DNA of 62,191 nucleotides from CAYMRB01 sp964392615 (lineage in GTDB: Bacteria > Planctomycetota > UBA8108). The stretch lies in contig CAYMRB010000005.1 in assembly GCA_964392615.1 (NCBI GenBank), positions 1 to 62,191 of the forward strand, written 5' to 3'. Positions 43,928 through 52,718 of this stretch are shown here, in pieces (positions within the stretch are counted from its first letter, which is position 1; each line of letters starts with the position of its first letter). The position numbers and the translations under genes are program-made. The notes below the pieces were generated by a model, which saw only the letters and a program-made list of their open reading frames with translations, searched no databases and had not been told where the DNA came from.

Positions 43928-45847
43928 ATGAACCGATACGGAATCTCCTCGGTCGCGTGCTGGACCCTCGTGGCTTGTCTCGTCAGCTCGGGGCCGGCGA
44001 CTGCCGGCGACGCCGTCACTGACGCGATCGACGCCGGCGTCGAGTACATGATGAAGCAGATCCAGGGCAAGCGGGTCGCCAGCAAGCACGCCGCCGGCCA
44101 GGTGTCGCTCGAGACCTACGCCCTTCTCGTCTCGGGTGTCTCCCACAAGGACCCCGTCGTTCGCGGCAACCTCGAGTGGCTGCGCGATCAGGGCACGGCC
44201 GGCAAGCGGCACACCTACACGCTCGCGTGCTACATCTTCGCCCTCGACGCGGCGATCTCGCAGATCGAGCAGGATCGCATGATGCTCGCCCCGCGGAAGA
44301 TTCGGAATCAGTTCCGCGACGATCCGCGCATCGGAAGGGAGTACCGGCCGATGCTCTCGAAGGCCGTCGGCACTCTCGCCAGCATGCAGGGGAAGCACGG
44401 CGGGTGGAACTATAGCAACCCGACGACGCGCTTCGACAACTCGAACACGCAATTCGCCGTGCTCGGTCTCGGAGTCGGCGCGAAGCGCAACGTCGACATC
44501 GACAAGTCGGTCTGGATCGGTATCGTCGACCACTTCGTCAAGGGACAGCAGGAGAAGGGGCCGAAGACGGATCGACGCATCACGCTGATGACGCCGACCG
44601 ACAAGGAGGAGCGCGACCACGACATCACGCTTCGCGGCAGTTCGCGAAAGAGCGGCAGCTCGAGCCGTCGGGGCAAGAAGGACGATCCCAAGTCGAAGGG
44701 GCGGACGGTCGTCAAGCCGCCGGCGCCGGAGGTCGGGCTCGAGGACATCGAGGTGTTCAGCCGAGGCTGGAACTACGCCGGCGATTGGAAGTCGCGCAAA
44801 GCCACCTGGAACATGACCTGCGCCGGTCTCTCGTCGTTGATTCTCGCGCGCCAGAACCTCGAGCGCAGCCTCGATCGCGAGCAGGCCGCGGCCCTCAACA
44901 AGGCGATCCGCGACGGCTACGGCTGGGTGATGACTCACTGGACGCCGACCCACAGCAAGTACGGCATCTACAGCCTCGAGAAGGCGGCCGACCTCGGCGA
45001 GGTGAAGAAGTTCCACGAGAACGACTGGTACAAGCAGGTGTCGGAGTTCCTCGTCAAGGAACAGCATGACACCGGCAGCTGGCCGGGTGGCGGGGCGCAC
45101 GGCGAGAAGGACATGCGCGTCGCGACCTCGTTCGCTCTGCTCGTCCTGAATCGCGCGACGACGCTGCTGACGAAGAACCCGATGCAGCGCATCGTGCTCT
45201 CCGGAAAGGGCGGCGCGGACGATCCGAACGACCGCAATTGGGTATACGTGCCGAAGATCGACCGCACGCTGCACTTCCCGAGCCTCATGCGGCACATTCG
45301 GATGCGGCCGCACGTGACGCTCATCGCGTTCCTGGACGATATCGTCAAGTCGTACCCGGAGGAGTGGCGGGGCGAGCTCATCCCCGAGATGGTGCGGGTC
45401 CGCGACGGCTTGAAGAGCAAGTCCGCGCTGAAGCGGATCGACAAGTACCTCGAGATGATCACCGGGTCCGAGTACGAGGACTCCGCGGACTACTCGAAGT
45501 GGCACCGCCGCTGGGAGCGCGTGATGAAGATCGGCTCCGAGAAGCGCAAGCAGAACGTTCCTGATCTGCTGAGCTACTACAAGAGCACGAGCAAGAGCGC
45601 CAGCTTGAAGCAGACGATCATGTGGGCGCTCGTGCAGTGCAATTCGCGCGACGCGCTGCCTCTGTTCATGGCCGATCTCTCGAACTCGGACGCGGCGATC
45701 CGCGCGTCGGCGTACTCCAGCCTCAAGGCGTTCTACATCGACCTGCCGCCGCCGTTCAGCCCGAAGGGTAGCTCTTCGTCGCGCGAGAAGCAGATCGACG
45801 TCATCCGGTCGTGGTGCGAGAAGCAGGAAGCGCGACTCGGCGGCTGA
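43928..45847 (+). CDS. Secreted helical repeat (terpenoid-cyclase-like) protein
   Basis: 639 residues from the ATG at 43928; 52 in-frame codons upstream look non-coding. A signal peptide (WTLVACLVSSGPATAGDA) is followed by (alpha/alpha) repeats of the squalene-cyclase/prenyltransferase type: IDAGVEYMMKQIQG, AVGTLASMQGKHGGWNYSNP, CAGLSSLILARQNLERS, VSEFLVKEQHDTGSWPGG and RVATSFALLVLNRATT. A basic Ser-rich insert (RGSSRKSGSSSRRGKK) lies near residue 240, and the C-terminal 130 residues are helical, HEAT-like (IMWALVQCNSRDALPLFMADLSNSDAAIRASAYSSL). No catalytic acidic motif is seen. Role outside the cytoplasm unknown; 32 bp upstream of aroE. Confidence 0.75.
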   Translation: MNRYGISSVACWTLVACLVSSGPATAGDAVTDAIDAGVEYMMKQIQGKRVASKHAAGQVSLETYALLVSGVSHKDPVVRGNLEWLRDQGTAGKRHTYTLACYIFALDAAISQIEQDRMMLAPRKIRNQFRDDPRIGREYRPMLSKAVGTLASMQGKHGGWNYSNPTTRFDNSNTQFAVLGLGVGAKRNVDIDKSVWIGIVDHFVKGQQEKGPKTDRRITLMTPTDKEERDHDITLRGSSRKSGSSSRRGKKDDPKSKGRTVVKPPAPEVGLEDIEVFSRGWNYAGDWKSRKATWNMTCAGLSSLILARQNLERSLDREQAAALNKAIRDGYGWVMTHWTPTHSKYGIYSLEKAADLGEVKKFHENDWYKQVSEFLVKEQHDTGSWPGGGAHGEKDMRVATSFALLVLNRATTLLTKNPMQRIVLSGKGGADDPNDRNWVYVPKIDRTLHFPSLMRHIRMRPHVTLIAFLDDIVKSYPEEWRGELIPEMVRVRDGLKSKSALKRIDKYLEMITGSEYEDSADYSKWHRRWERVMKIGSEKRKQNVPDLLSYYKSTSKSASLKQTIMWALVQCNSRDALPLFMADLSNSDAAIRASAYSSLKAFYIDLPPPFSPKGSSSSREKQIDVIRSWCEKQEARLGG

Positions 45848-45879
45848 TCCGCGTCCGCTGACCGTACTAGGGACCATCG

Positions 45880-46737
45880 ATGCCGGCTATCGACGCGAAG
45901 ACGACGGTCTGTGCCCTCTTCGGCCATCCCGTCGGCCACTCCCTGTCGCCCGCGCTGCACAACGCCGCATTCGAGGCGCTCGACCTTCCCTTCGTCTACG
46001 TCGCTCACGACGTGGAGCCGGGGCAGGTCGGCAAGGCGCTCGAGGGCGTGCGCGCCATGGGCTACCGTGGTCTGTCCGTCACCATTCCGCACAAGGTCGA
46101 GGCGATGCACGGTGTCGACGAAGTCGTCGAGACGGCGCAGGTCATCGGCTGCATCAATACCGTCGTCAACGACAACGGTCGCCTGATCGGCTACAACTCG
46201 GACGGCCTCGGCGCTCTCGGCGCGCTGCGCGATGCCGGCGCGGATCCGCAGGGCAAGCGTGTGCTGGTGCTCGGCTCGGGCGGTGCGGCTCGGGCCATCG
46301 CCGTGACGCTCGCGCGCGAGGCACCGCCGGCCGACATCGCGATTCTCGGCGTCGTGCCGGAGGAGCTCGAGCGGTTGGTCGGCGACGTCGGACAGCGGGG
46401 CCAGTCCGCGGTCCGCGGCGCGGAGCTGACCGACGAGTCGTTGGCGCGCGCGTTGGCCGAAGCGGAGATCGTGCTGCACTGCTCGCCGATCGGCATGCAT
46501 CCGAAGGTGGAGCAGAGCCTCGTGCCTGCGGAGCTCCTGCGCTCGGACCTGGTCGTGTTCGACGCGGTCTACAATCCGCGTCGAACGAAACTTCTCGCGG
46601 ACGCCGACGCGGCCGGTTGCCGAACGATCGAGGGCATCGAGATGTTCCTCGGTCAGGCCTACGTGCAGTTCGAGCTTTGGACCGGCCAGAAGGCTCACCG
46701 TGAGGTGATGCGACGCGTCGTGGAGGCAAACCTGTGA
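45880..46737 (+). CDS. aroE: Shikimate dehydrogenase
   Basis: 285 residues, normal length. It reduces 3-dehydroshikimate to shikimate with NADPH in the cytoplasm (aromatic amino-acid pathway). Substrate residues: GHPVGHSLSPALHNAAF (the Ser-x-Ser pair), VTIPHK with the catalytic Lys (about 70), CINTVV (Asn) and GYNSDG (Asp, with Ser replacing the usual Thr). The NADP loop is VLVLGSGGAARAIAV, and the C-terminal FLGQAYVQFELWTG has the conserved Gln. It overlaps the shikimate kinase gene by 4 bases (GTGA), so the two consecutive pathway enzymes are translationally coupled. Confidence 0.95.
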   Translation: MPAIDAKTTVCALFGHPVGHSLSPALHNAAFEALDLPFVYVAHDVEPGQVGKALEGVRAMGYRGLSVTIPHKVEAMHGVDEVVETAQVIGCINTVVNDNGRLIGYNSDGLGALGALRDAGADPQGKRVLVLGSGGAARAIAVTLAREAPPADIAILGVVPEELERLVGDVGQRGQSAVRGAELTDESLARALAEAEIVLHCSPIGMHPKVEQSLVPAELLRSDLVVFDAVYNPRRTKLLADADAAGCRTIEGIEMFLGQAYVQFELWTGQKAHREVMRRVVEANL

Positions 46738-47243
46738 ACGTCGTTCTGGTCGGCTATCGGGGCACGGGCAAGAGCGTCGTGGCCGAGCAAGTCGCTCGCG
46801 ACCTCGGCCTGACGGTCGTGTGTCTCGACAAGGAGCTCGAGCACAAGGCCGGAAAGAGCATTCCCGAGGTCGTGGAGGACGTCGGCTGGTCCGGTTTCCG
46901 AGACCTCGAGGAGGAGGTCGTCGCGACGTTCGCCGCCGAGGACGGTCAGGTGATCGACTGCGGTGGGGGAGTGATCGAGCGCGAGGACAACTTCGAGCGT
47001 TTGCGCGCCGCGGGGCCCGTGATCTGGCTCAAGGCGACGCCGGCGACCATCGTGGCGCGAATTCAGGGTGACGATCAGCGCCCATCGCTGACCGGCACGC
47101 AGAGCTTCACCGACGAGGTCGTCGAGGTCCTGACGCGACGCGTGCCGTATTACGGTCGCATCGCCCACCACGAGGTCGAAACCGACGGGCGAGCCGTCGA
47201 GCAGATCGCCGCCGAGATCGTCGAGTTCGTCTTGAGCGCCTGA
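46734..47243 (+). CDS. aroK: Shikimate kinase
   Basis: 169 residues starting with a GTG that overlaps the aroE stop. It phosphorylates shikimate at the 3-OH with ATP, the next step after AroE. Visible sites: Walker A GYRGTGKS (about 7-14), LDKELE with the shikimate-binding Asp, FRDLEEEV with the Arg, the DCGGGVI glycine loop, DDQRPSL (lid Arg) and RRVPYYG (the second substrate/phosphate Arg). All residues expected of an active enzyme are present. Coupling to aroE keeps the two enzymes in step. The transcript may extend from the repeat-protein gene upstream. Confidence 0.94.
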   Translation: MNVVLVGYRGTGKSVVAEQVARDLGLTVVCLDKELEHKAGKSIPEVVEDVGWSGFRDLEEEVVATFAAEDGQVIDCGGGVIEREDNFERLRAAGPVIWLKATPATIVARIQGDDQRPSLTGTQSFTDEVVEVLTRRVPYYGRIAHHEVETDGRAVEQIAAEIVEFVLSA

Positions 47244-47479
47244 CGCACGGCGTCGCAGGCGGGCGCGCGTCCGGAGTCGGCGATCTTCCGAGAAGTCGGT
47301 GCAATCGGCCGCCGCGCCGGGCGACTCGTCTCCGAGAGAGGTCTCCGACCCGGGTAGGAATGCGGATTCCACCGTCGCGAGCCGAGACAGTAGCAGGCGC
47401 GTTTCGACGCGATTACCATGACAGTCCGATGGACGGTTCGTCGAGCGGTCGAGATCATGCGAACGAGGGTGTCAACGTG

Positions 47480-48415
47480 ATGCGAAAACCCTGGTGGCTG
47501 GCCGCAGCCGGCTTCGCGCTGATCGCGTCCGGCGGTGCGTGGTACGTGATCTCCGGCGACGACTCGGGAGACCCGCTGGCCCGATCCGGAGAGGGACAGG
47601 GTCTCCGCCCAGTCACGTCGGTCGCGCCCGACCTGACGGGCGAGCCTCTGTTCCCGTTCGGAAACCTCTACCTCGACGGGCGCAGCGCGTGGTTGCGGCG
47701 TCAGTTCGCGACGGATCGCGAGACGCTTCTCGGGCTCACGGACTCGCCGCCGGAGTTCGAGTGCACGCCGGTAGTGTTCCGCGATCCATTCACCGAGGGG
47801 GCGTGGGTCGCCGAGCTCGTCGCGGAGGACATCGAATTGCGCGAGGCCGTCGAGGGCCAGACCGTCGATACGGCCGCGGCGTTCGTCATCGAGGGCATCG
47901 AGCCGCTCGAGCTCCTTCTGTTCATCGCGTGCTCCGACTACCGCGGCCTGCTGGATGACGGCAAGGTGGACGTCGAGTGGATCTTCCCCGGCGAGACACC
48001 CCCCGACGAGTGCTTGTCGCCGGCGCCCGACCTCGCGCCGCAGCAGATGCTGACTCACGAGCGCTGGAAGCGTCCGCTCGCGTCGCCGACCGACGTCTGG
48101 TTCGTCAACGACTTGCGGCCCGACGGCGACTGTCAGTACATGGTGTACGAAGCGTGGCGCAATTGCGGCGACGACTCCCACGCGAGCGTGCGCCTGAACT
48201 CGGGTCAGTATGCCGTCGTGCCTTGCGCGCAGGGCACGGCGATCCGCATCCACAACTACTACAGCGGGCAGGCCATCCCGCCGCTGATGGGCGGGATCGT
48301 CGTCAGCATGACGAAGAGTTACTACCGGCGAGTCGAGAAGACCCTGCAGGAACACGCGCCGACGTGGGAGCCGTCCGACCGCGCGCGTCAGTGGTTCGCG
48401 GGCTTCATGAAGTAG
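47480..48415 (+). CDS. Membrane-anchored or secreted protein of unknown function
   Basis: 311 residues from the ATG at 47480; an in-frame ATG at 47429 is an alternative start. An N-terminal helix (WWLAAAGFALIASGGAWYVI, about 5-24) acts as anchor or signal. The rest is exported. I recognise no family. Notable features are a central segment with paired Cys (CTPVVF...FIACSDYRG...ECLSPAP), GDCQYMVYEAWRNCGDDSHASVRL near residue 225-248, and a conserved-looking QGTAIRIHNYYSGQAIPPLMGG. The even Cys number suggests disulphides. It lies between aroK and a convergent lipoprotein gene; neither suggests a role. Confidence 0.65.
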   Translation: MRKPWWLAAAGFALIASGGAWYVISGDDSGDPLARSGEGQGLRPVTSVAPDLTGEPLFPFGNLYLDGRSAWLRRQFATDRETLLGLTDSPPEFECTPVVFRDPFTEGAWVAELVAEDIELREAVEGQTVDTAAAFVIEGIEPLELLLFIACSDYRGLLDDGKVDVEWIFPGETPPDECLSPAPDLAPQQMLTHERWKRPLASPTDVWFVNDLRPDGDCQYMVYEAWRNCGDDSHASVRLNSGQYAVVPCAQGTAIRIHNYYSGQAIPPLMGGIVVSMTKSYYRRVEKTLQEHAPTWEPSDRARQWFAGFMK

Positions 48416-48426
48416 CGCGCTGGGCG

Positions 48427-49008
48427 TCAGCGGCGCGGCGAGGTCGATCCCCGGTTCGTCGTGGCGCGGCTGGTCGTGCCGCGACCGGCGCTGCTCGTTC
48501 TTCCCGTCGACCTCCCGGGCGCGGAGCCGGTCCGGCCGCCGACGCTGCGGCCCGACTGCCACTCGCTGTGGGGCGGCAGGTAGATGAACAGATTGTTCGT
48601 CTCCGGGTGGGTAACGACCCGGACGTTCGGACCGTACTGCGCCGACAGCAGATCCTGCAGCGTGTCTGCCATGCCCTCGGCGCGCAGCCAGCGCACCGGG
48701 TACATCAGCGTGCGGTTGTAGCGGATCGCGTACTCGCCGCGTCGCAGCGGACCGGTGTCGCCGTTCAGCTCGTCGATGATCTCGCGGGGCGACGGTTCGC
48801 GACGCGGCGCTGGCGTCTTGATTCGCGTGACCGCCGGAGGGGCGCTGCCGGCGGCGCGCTTCAGCCCGCTGACGTTGGCGAGACCGCGGGGCTCGAAGTA
48901 GCCGCAGCCGAGCGCCCCGCAGAGCGCGAGGAGCGTGGCGGTTCGTCCGATTCGGGTCGTCGCTCGCACCGGTGGCCTCTCGAGACGGTTTTGCGGTCGA
49001 GTCTCCAT
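48427..49008 (-). CDS. Lipoprotein with secretin-N-like segment
   Basis: 193 residues. A lipobox (LCGALGC, Cys at about residue 35) marks a lipid-anchored protein. The central part (about 98-145) RTLMYPVRWLRAEGMADTLQ-DLLSAQYGPNVRVVTHPETN-NLFIYLP resembles one short NolW/secretin_N module, the beta-alpha-beta unit that lines secretin channels, here without any secretin pore domain. The C-terminal ~45 residues are low-complexity Ser/Gly/Arg/Thr. It might partner with a secretin encoded elsewhere (inference). Its stop is 11 bases from the stop of the convergent unknown gene. Confidence 0.6.
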   Translation of the reverse strand: METRPQNRLERPPVRATTRIGRTATLLALCGALGCGYFEPRGLANVSGLKRAAGSAPPAVTRIKTPAPRREPSPREIIDELNGDTGPLRRGEYAIRYNRTLMYPVRWLRAEGMADTLQDLLSAQYGPNVRVVTHPETNNLFIYLPPHSEWQSGRSVGGRTGSAPGRSTGRTSSAGRGTTSRATTNRGSTSPRR

Positions 49009-49053
49009 CGTAACCCCGGCCGACGCGGATCGAGCGCGGTTTTCCCGGTAGCT

Positions 49054-50376
49054 TCAGGATGTCGGGGGCGACGCCCCGTCGCGGCCACGCCAGGCCATGC
49101 CGATCTCGACGATGAGCGCGACGACGAGCATGGCCCCGGCTGCGACGAACACGACGCCCGGCCAGTCGCTCTGCGCTCGGACGATCTGCCCGCACACGAG
49201 CGGTCCCACCGTCATGCCGAGCGACAGGATGCCCTCGTGGAGGCCGCTGTTGCGCCCCGTCTGATGCGGCACCGCCAGGCCGTAGTAGAGGCTCGAGTAG
49301 TAGCTCAGACCCGCGAAGAGCCCCAAGAGCGGCAGGGCCGCGAAGAACGGCCACGCGCTGCGCGACCACGCGACGACGATCAGGGCGACCGCCGCGGCGC
49401 TCTGCAGCAGCACGAGCCAGCCTCGCGAATAGTGCCAGCCGGCCCACCACCGCAGGACGCCGAAGAACACCCAGCGCGCGACATTGAGGCTGAAGAGCAT
49501 CCACGCGAGCACGCCGAGCGAAATGTCGAGGTCGCCGCAGACGTGCGGCAGCAGGTAGACGATGCCGTGGAACGAGAACATCGCCGCGAAGTTGGCGACC
49601 CACGCGACACGGAGGAAGCGGAGCGCGTCGGGGGCGGAGACGGGGGCGGCGTCGGAGTCGGTGTCGGTGTCGGAGTCGGAGTCCGTGTCGGTGTCGGGGG
49701 CGCAGGCCGGGACGGGCGCGCACGCCCCGGCCGCGGCGGGGGCGGGGCCCGCGGACGGGGCGGGGTGGGGGGGGGCGGGGGCGGCGGTGTCGGTGTCGGA
49801 CGCCACGGCCGTGCGCGGTGCGATGAGCAGGAACGCCAGGCCAGCGCAGGCCGCTGCCGAGGCGAGGCTCGGCGTCGAGCCGAGTGCGGCGTACAGGCCC
49901 GACCCGGCCAGGCTGCCGACGCAGATTCCCGCGGCCCACCACAGGTTGAACGTGCCGAGGGTGCGCCACAGCGCGCGGGGTGGGCTCGCCGTGGCGAGGT
50001 CCGTTTCGAGCGACGGCCAGAAGAGTCCGAGCCCGCCTCCGAACAGGGCGCCGGCCGTGGCCAGGAGCGCGACGCTGTCCGCGAGGAACGCCACGGGCAC
50101 GGCGAGCGCGAGGATCGCGGCGGCGCCGACGAGGTGCAGCCGCAGATGAGAACGCCGCGCCAGGATGGCTCCGGACAGGAAGCTCGTCGCGGTCAACGCG
50201 GCGGTCGCGATGGTCCCGAGCAGGCCCGACACACCCGGACCGGCGTCTAGGCCGTGCTTCGCGTGGACCGCCACGAAGACGAAGAAGCAGAACGCGGCCG
50301 TGTCCATCGCGAACGAGGCGACGTAGAGGCGCAGGCGCGAGCGTCTCGCCGCTACTTCCGCGGCGGAGCGCGTCAC
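49054..50376 (-). CDS. MFS transporter with a long low-complexity central loop
   Basis: 440 residues from a GTG ending at 50376 that overlaps the stop of the upstream gene (GTGA). Twelve hydrophobic helices are expected. The first half opens with RLRLYVASFAMDTAAFCFFVFVAVH, and LFGGGLGLFWPSLETDLA is a motif of drug/sugar-efflux-like MFS proteins. The central cytoplasmic loop (about 190-250) is an odd Pro/Ala then Asp/Thr/Ser repeat (DTDTDSDSDTDTDSD), coded by GTCGGN-type hexamers on the plus strand. The second half is normal (FHGIVYLLPHVCGDLDISLG; SYYSSLYYGLAVPHQTGRNSGLHEGILSLGMTVGPL). Substrate unknown. Fourth gene of an overlapping operon with TIGR03546/TIGR03545-like genes. Confidence 0.8.
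   Translation of the reverse strand: MTRSAAEVAARRSRLRLYVASFAMDTAAFCFFVFVAVHAKHGLDAGPGVSGLLGTIATAALTATSFLSGAILARRSHLRLHLVGAAAILALAVPVAFLADSVALLATAGALFGGGLGLFWPSLETDLATASPPRALWRTLGTFNLWWAAGICVGSLAGSGLYAALGSTPSLASAAACAGLAFLLIAPRTAVASDTDTAAPAPPHPAPSAGPAPAAAGACAPVPACAPDTDTDSDSDTDTDSDAAPVSAPDALRFLRVAWVANFAAMFSFHGIVYLLPHVCGDLDISLGVLAWMLFSLNVARWVFFGVLRWWAGWHYSRGWLVLLQSAAAVALIVVAWSRSAWPFFAALPLLGLFAGLSYYSSLYYGLAVPHQTGRNSGLHEGILSLGMTVGPLVCGQIVRAQSDWPGVVFVAAGAMLVVALIVEIGMAWRGRDGASPPTS
49640..49810. repeat. Hexanucleotide microsatellite inside the MFS loop
   Basis: On the plus strand GTCGGA/GTCGGT hexamers repeat from about 49658 to 49702, followed by a G-rich stretch to about 49790. On the coding strand they give alternating Asp-Thr/Asp-Ser, then Pro/Ala-rich sequence. 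Confidence 0.75.
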
Positions 50377-52718
50377 CAGATCCTCGTGATCAGCTCGCGA
50401 TCGACCTCGAAGACCTTGCCGCCGAGGCGGATCTTGCGCGGCCCGAAACCCCGGTACAGCCGCACGCTTTCGGCGCGGAGGAACATCTTGCCCTCGAGCG
50501 ACAGCACCGTGAAGAACGCGGGCTTGTCGTACTCGATACCGCCGGCTTCGATCGCGTGGAACGCGCGGAAGAACGGATGGCGCACGAGGAAGCCGTACTG
50601 CGGCAGGACGGTCTTGGTGTCCTCGTCCCTGTACGGCTCGGTCCCGAAGTTCACGAGGACGCGCAGATCGGCGCCGAACCACGATTCCTGCACGCTGCCG
50701 TCGTCGGTCAACGAGCGGTGCATCATGAGCCGCGTGCGAGCGCGCAAGCGCGCGAGATGCGACGCGACCTCGTACGTGTTCTTGATGAAGATGTCCTGCG
50801 CGTCGAGCTCCTTGCCCTCCGACCAACCGCCAGCGCGTGCAAAGACTCCCCCGGCCGACTTCAGGGCCGCGTCGGATGCGTCCCTGCCGTCACCATCGCC
50901 GAGTTCGTAGACGGGCACCTCGCCGCAGAGGAGGTGCGCCAGGAAGGCGGCCGCATCCGTCGGGCCGAGCGCCTTGCCGGCCGTCACCATGCGCGTCGCG
51001 TGACCGAAGCATGCGGGGAAGAGCGGAAACACGTCACGCGATAGAGGAGATCGCAGCTTGTCGTCGATGCCGCCCTCTAGGTACGCCGCAAACGGGACGT
51101 CGAGGCGGCTCGCAGGCGCCGCGCCGAAGAGACCGAACATCTCGACGGCGTAGTCGGCGAGTTCGCGTCGCGCGTCGCCGAGCGTGTCCCAATCGACGGG
51201 CTGTGTCGCCGAGAGAGCGTGTGTCGGCTCGCGGACGACGATGAGGCGGGGGGCGTAGAGGTCGCGCAATCGCGTGAAGCCCTCGTCTTGACGCGCGAAC
51301 TCGAGCGCTCGACGCCAGCCGCGCGTGCGGCTCGCGTCGTCACCCGTCAGCGGTGCGTGCAATTGGTCGCGGTCGACCGCGAGGCCGAGGAGGTATCCGC
51401 TCGCGCGCAGCGATTCGGACAGCTTCGCGAGCCCCTGCGTGCCGCCCGCCGCGCTCGCCGCCGTCCACGCCGATTCGTCGAGACCGCTCGCGTCGCCGAT
51501 CCAATCGTCGAGCACGAACAGCGCCTGGTCGATCTCGAGATCGCGTCGCAGATGCGTCGCGGCTTGCTCGAGCTTCGCGAATGTCGTGCGCGCGTCGCCA
51601 CCCGCGGCCAGCGGCCCGGCGCTGCGCGTCATGATGGACTGCCGGAAGACCGCCGCACCGAGAAGCGCGCGCAGCTCGGGCTTGGCCCCTGTCTTGTAGC
51701 GCAGCGAGCGCACCTCGAAGCGGCGCTCGTCCATCGTGCGGTACGTGCGGATGAGCTCCATCGGACCGAGGTCGACGTCGGTCACGCAGAGCAGGTGCAC
51801 CTCGCCCGCGACGTCGGCGAGCTCGAGGGACGCGAACAGGCCGTCACGTCCCGGGAACGAGTCATCGTCGACGCGACGTCGCGCGATGCGCACCTCGAAG
51901 GCGGGGTCGTCCCAGAACGCGATCAACGGCGTGTCTTGTCGCACGATGCCGAGCACGGGCATCGTATAGGCTTCCGGCGCAGATGCGCCGTCCGCGTCCG
52001 ACGTCTTCGGCGCGGCGCCGAGCGGAAAGCCTCGCAGGCGGACGTCCTCGGTGGCCTCGGTGGATGCACCGGCGCGAAGCCACAGACCGGTTCCGCGTGC
52101 GGCGGCCATGGCGCCGTCGTCCGCATCCGTCGTCCACATCGCGCCGTCGAGCAGAACGACGCTCGCGACGCGATCGCGACTCTCGCGCGGCACCTCGAAG
52201 CCCAGGACGAGCGTGCCCAGCTCCTGCTGGTGACGCAGCTCGATCCACACCGGCGGCACTTCGCCGGCGCTCGATGCGGCTCGGAAGCGGATCTTCTTCG
52301 TGCCCGCGTCGAGTCGGTCGACGCGATCGATCGGCAGGACGCGACCGTCGACGAGCCGCACTGAAGCGAAGCCGCGCCGTCCCCACGACGAGAAGAACCG
52401 CACGCCGTTGCGGCGCGTCTCGAGCGAAAAGCTCGAGTCGTGCCGATCCATGAGGCTCCGGAACGCGCCGCCGTCGCGCGCGCCGGGTTCGTGCGCCCAG
52501 GACGCCAGCGCCGCACGGCGCGCCGCGATGGCATCCTGTCCGAGGGGCCCTTCGGGGTCGGATCGGTCGCCGTCGACCGGCGCCGGGTCCTGCGCCGAGG
52601 CCATGCTGGCGATCGGACCGCACGCCGCGGCAGCCAGCACGATGCCGATGGCGCACGCCATGCGAGGACAGCGGCGCGAACTGCGGCGTGAACGAATCGG
52701 GAACGTCGACACGCTCAA
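50373..52718 (-). CDS. Large secreted glycosidase-like protein (DUF5696-like), substrate unknown
   Basis: 781 residues. A signal peptide (CAIGIVLAAAACGPIASMASA) is followed by a beta-sandwich-rich N-terminal half (RFFSSWGRRGFASVRLVDGR; TLVLGFEVPRESRDRVASVVLL) and a C-terminal half with a TIM-barrel feel: DQALFVLDDWIGD, LRASGYLLGLAVDRDQLH, VDVPFAAYLEGGIDD, and GFLVRHPFFRAFHAIEAGG. Such layouts resemble DUF5696-type glycoside hydrolases of secreted proteins, but I cannot place catalytic residues with confidence. It overlaps both neighbours by 4 bases (ATGA with TIGR03545-like, GTGA with the MFS gene). The operon suggests a secreted enzyme paired with a transporter. Confidence 0.6.
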   Translation of the reverse strand: MSVSTFPIRSRRSSRRCPRMACAIGIVLAAAACGPIASMASAQDPAPVDGDRSDPEGPLGQDAIAARRAALASWAHEPGARDGGAFRSLMDRHDSSFSLETRRNGVRFFSSWGRRGFASVRLVDGRVLPIDRVDRLDAGTKKIRFRAASSAGEVPPVWIELRHQQELGTLVLGFEVPRESRDRVASVVLLDGAMWTTDADDGAMAAARGTGLWLRAGASTEATEDVRLRGFPLGAAPKTSDADGASAPEAYTMPVLGIVRQDTPLIAFWDDPAFEVRIARRRVDDDSFPGRDGLFASLELADVAGEVHLLCVTDVDLGPMELIRTYRTMDERRFEVRSLRYKTGAKPELRALLGAAVFRQSIMTRSAGPLAAGGDARTTFAKLEQAATHLRRDLEIDQALFVLDDWIGDASGLDESAWTAASAAGGTQGLAKLSESLRASGYLLGLAVDRDQLHAPLTGDDASRTRGWRRALEFARQDEGFTRLRDLYAPRLIVVREPTHALSATQPVDWDTLGDARRELADYAVEMFGLFGAAPASRLDVPFAAYLEGGIDDKLRSPLSRDVFPLFPACFGHATRMVTAGKALGPTDAAAFLAHLLCGEVPVYELGDGDGRDASDAALKSAGGVFARAGGWSEGKELDAQDIFIKNTYEVASHLARLRARTRLMMHRSLTDDGSVQESWFGADLRVLVNFGTEPYRDEDTKTVLPQYGFLVRHPFFRAFHAIEAGGIEYDKPAFFTVLSLEGKMFLRAESVRLYRGFGPRKIRLGGKVFEVDRELITRIW

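Noticed and set aside
47150..49969. A 939-codon open frame on the minus strand, and other very long frames opposite real genes (for example 5142-6563, 15528-16247, 22417-23907, 36381-38021).
   Set aside because: Products are Arg/Pro/Ala- or Arg/Asp-rich without domains, and each lies opposite or across recognisable genes. They are antisense shadows caused by the high GC content.
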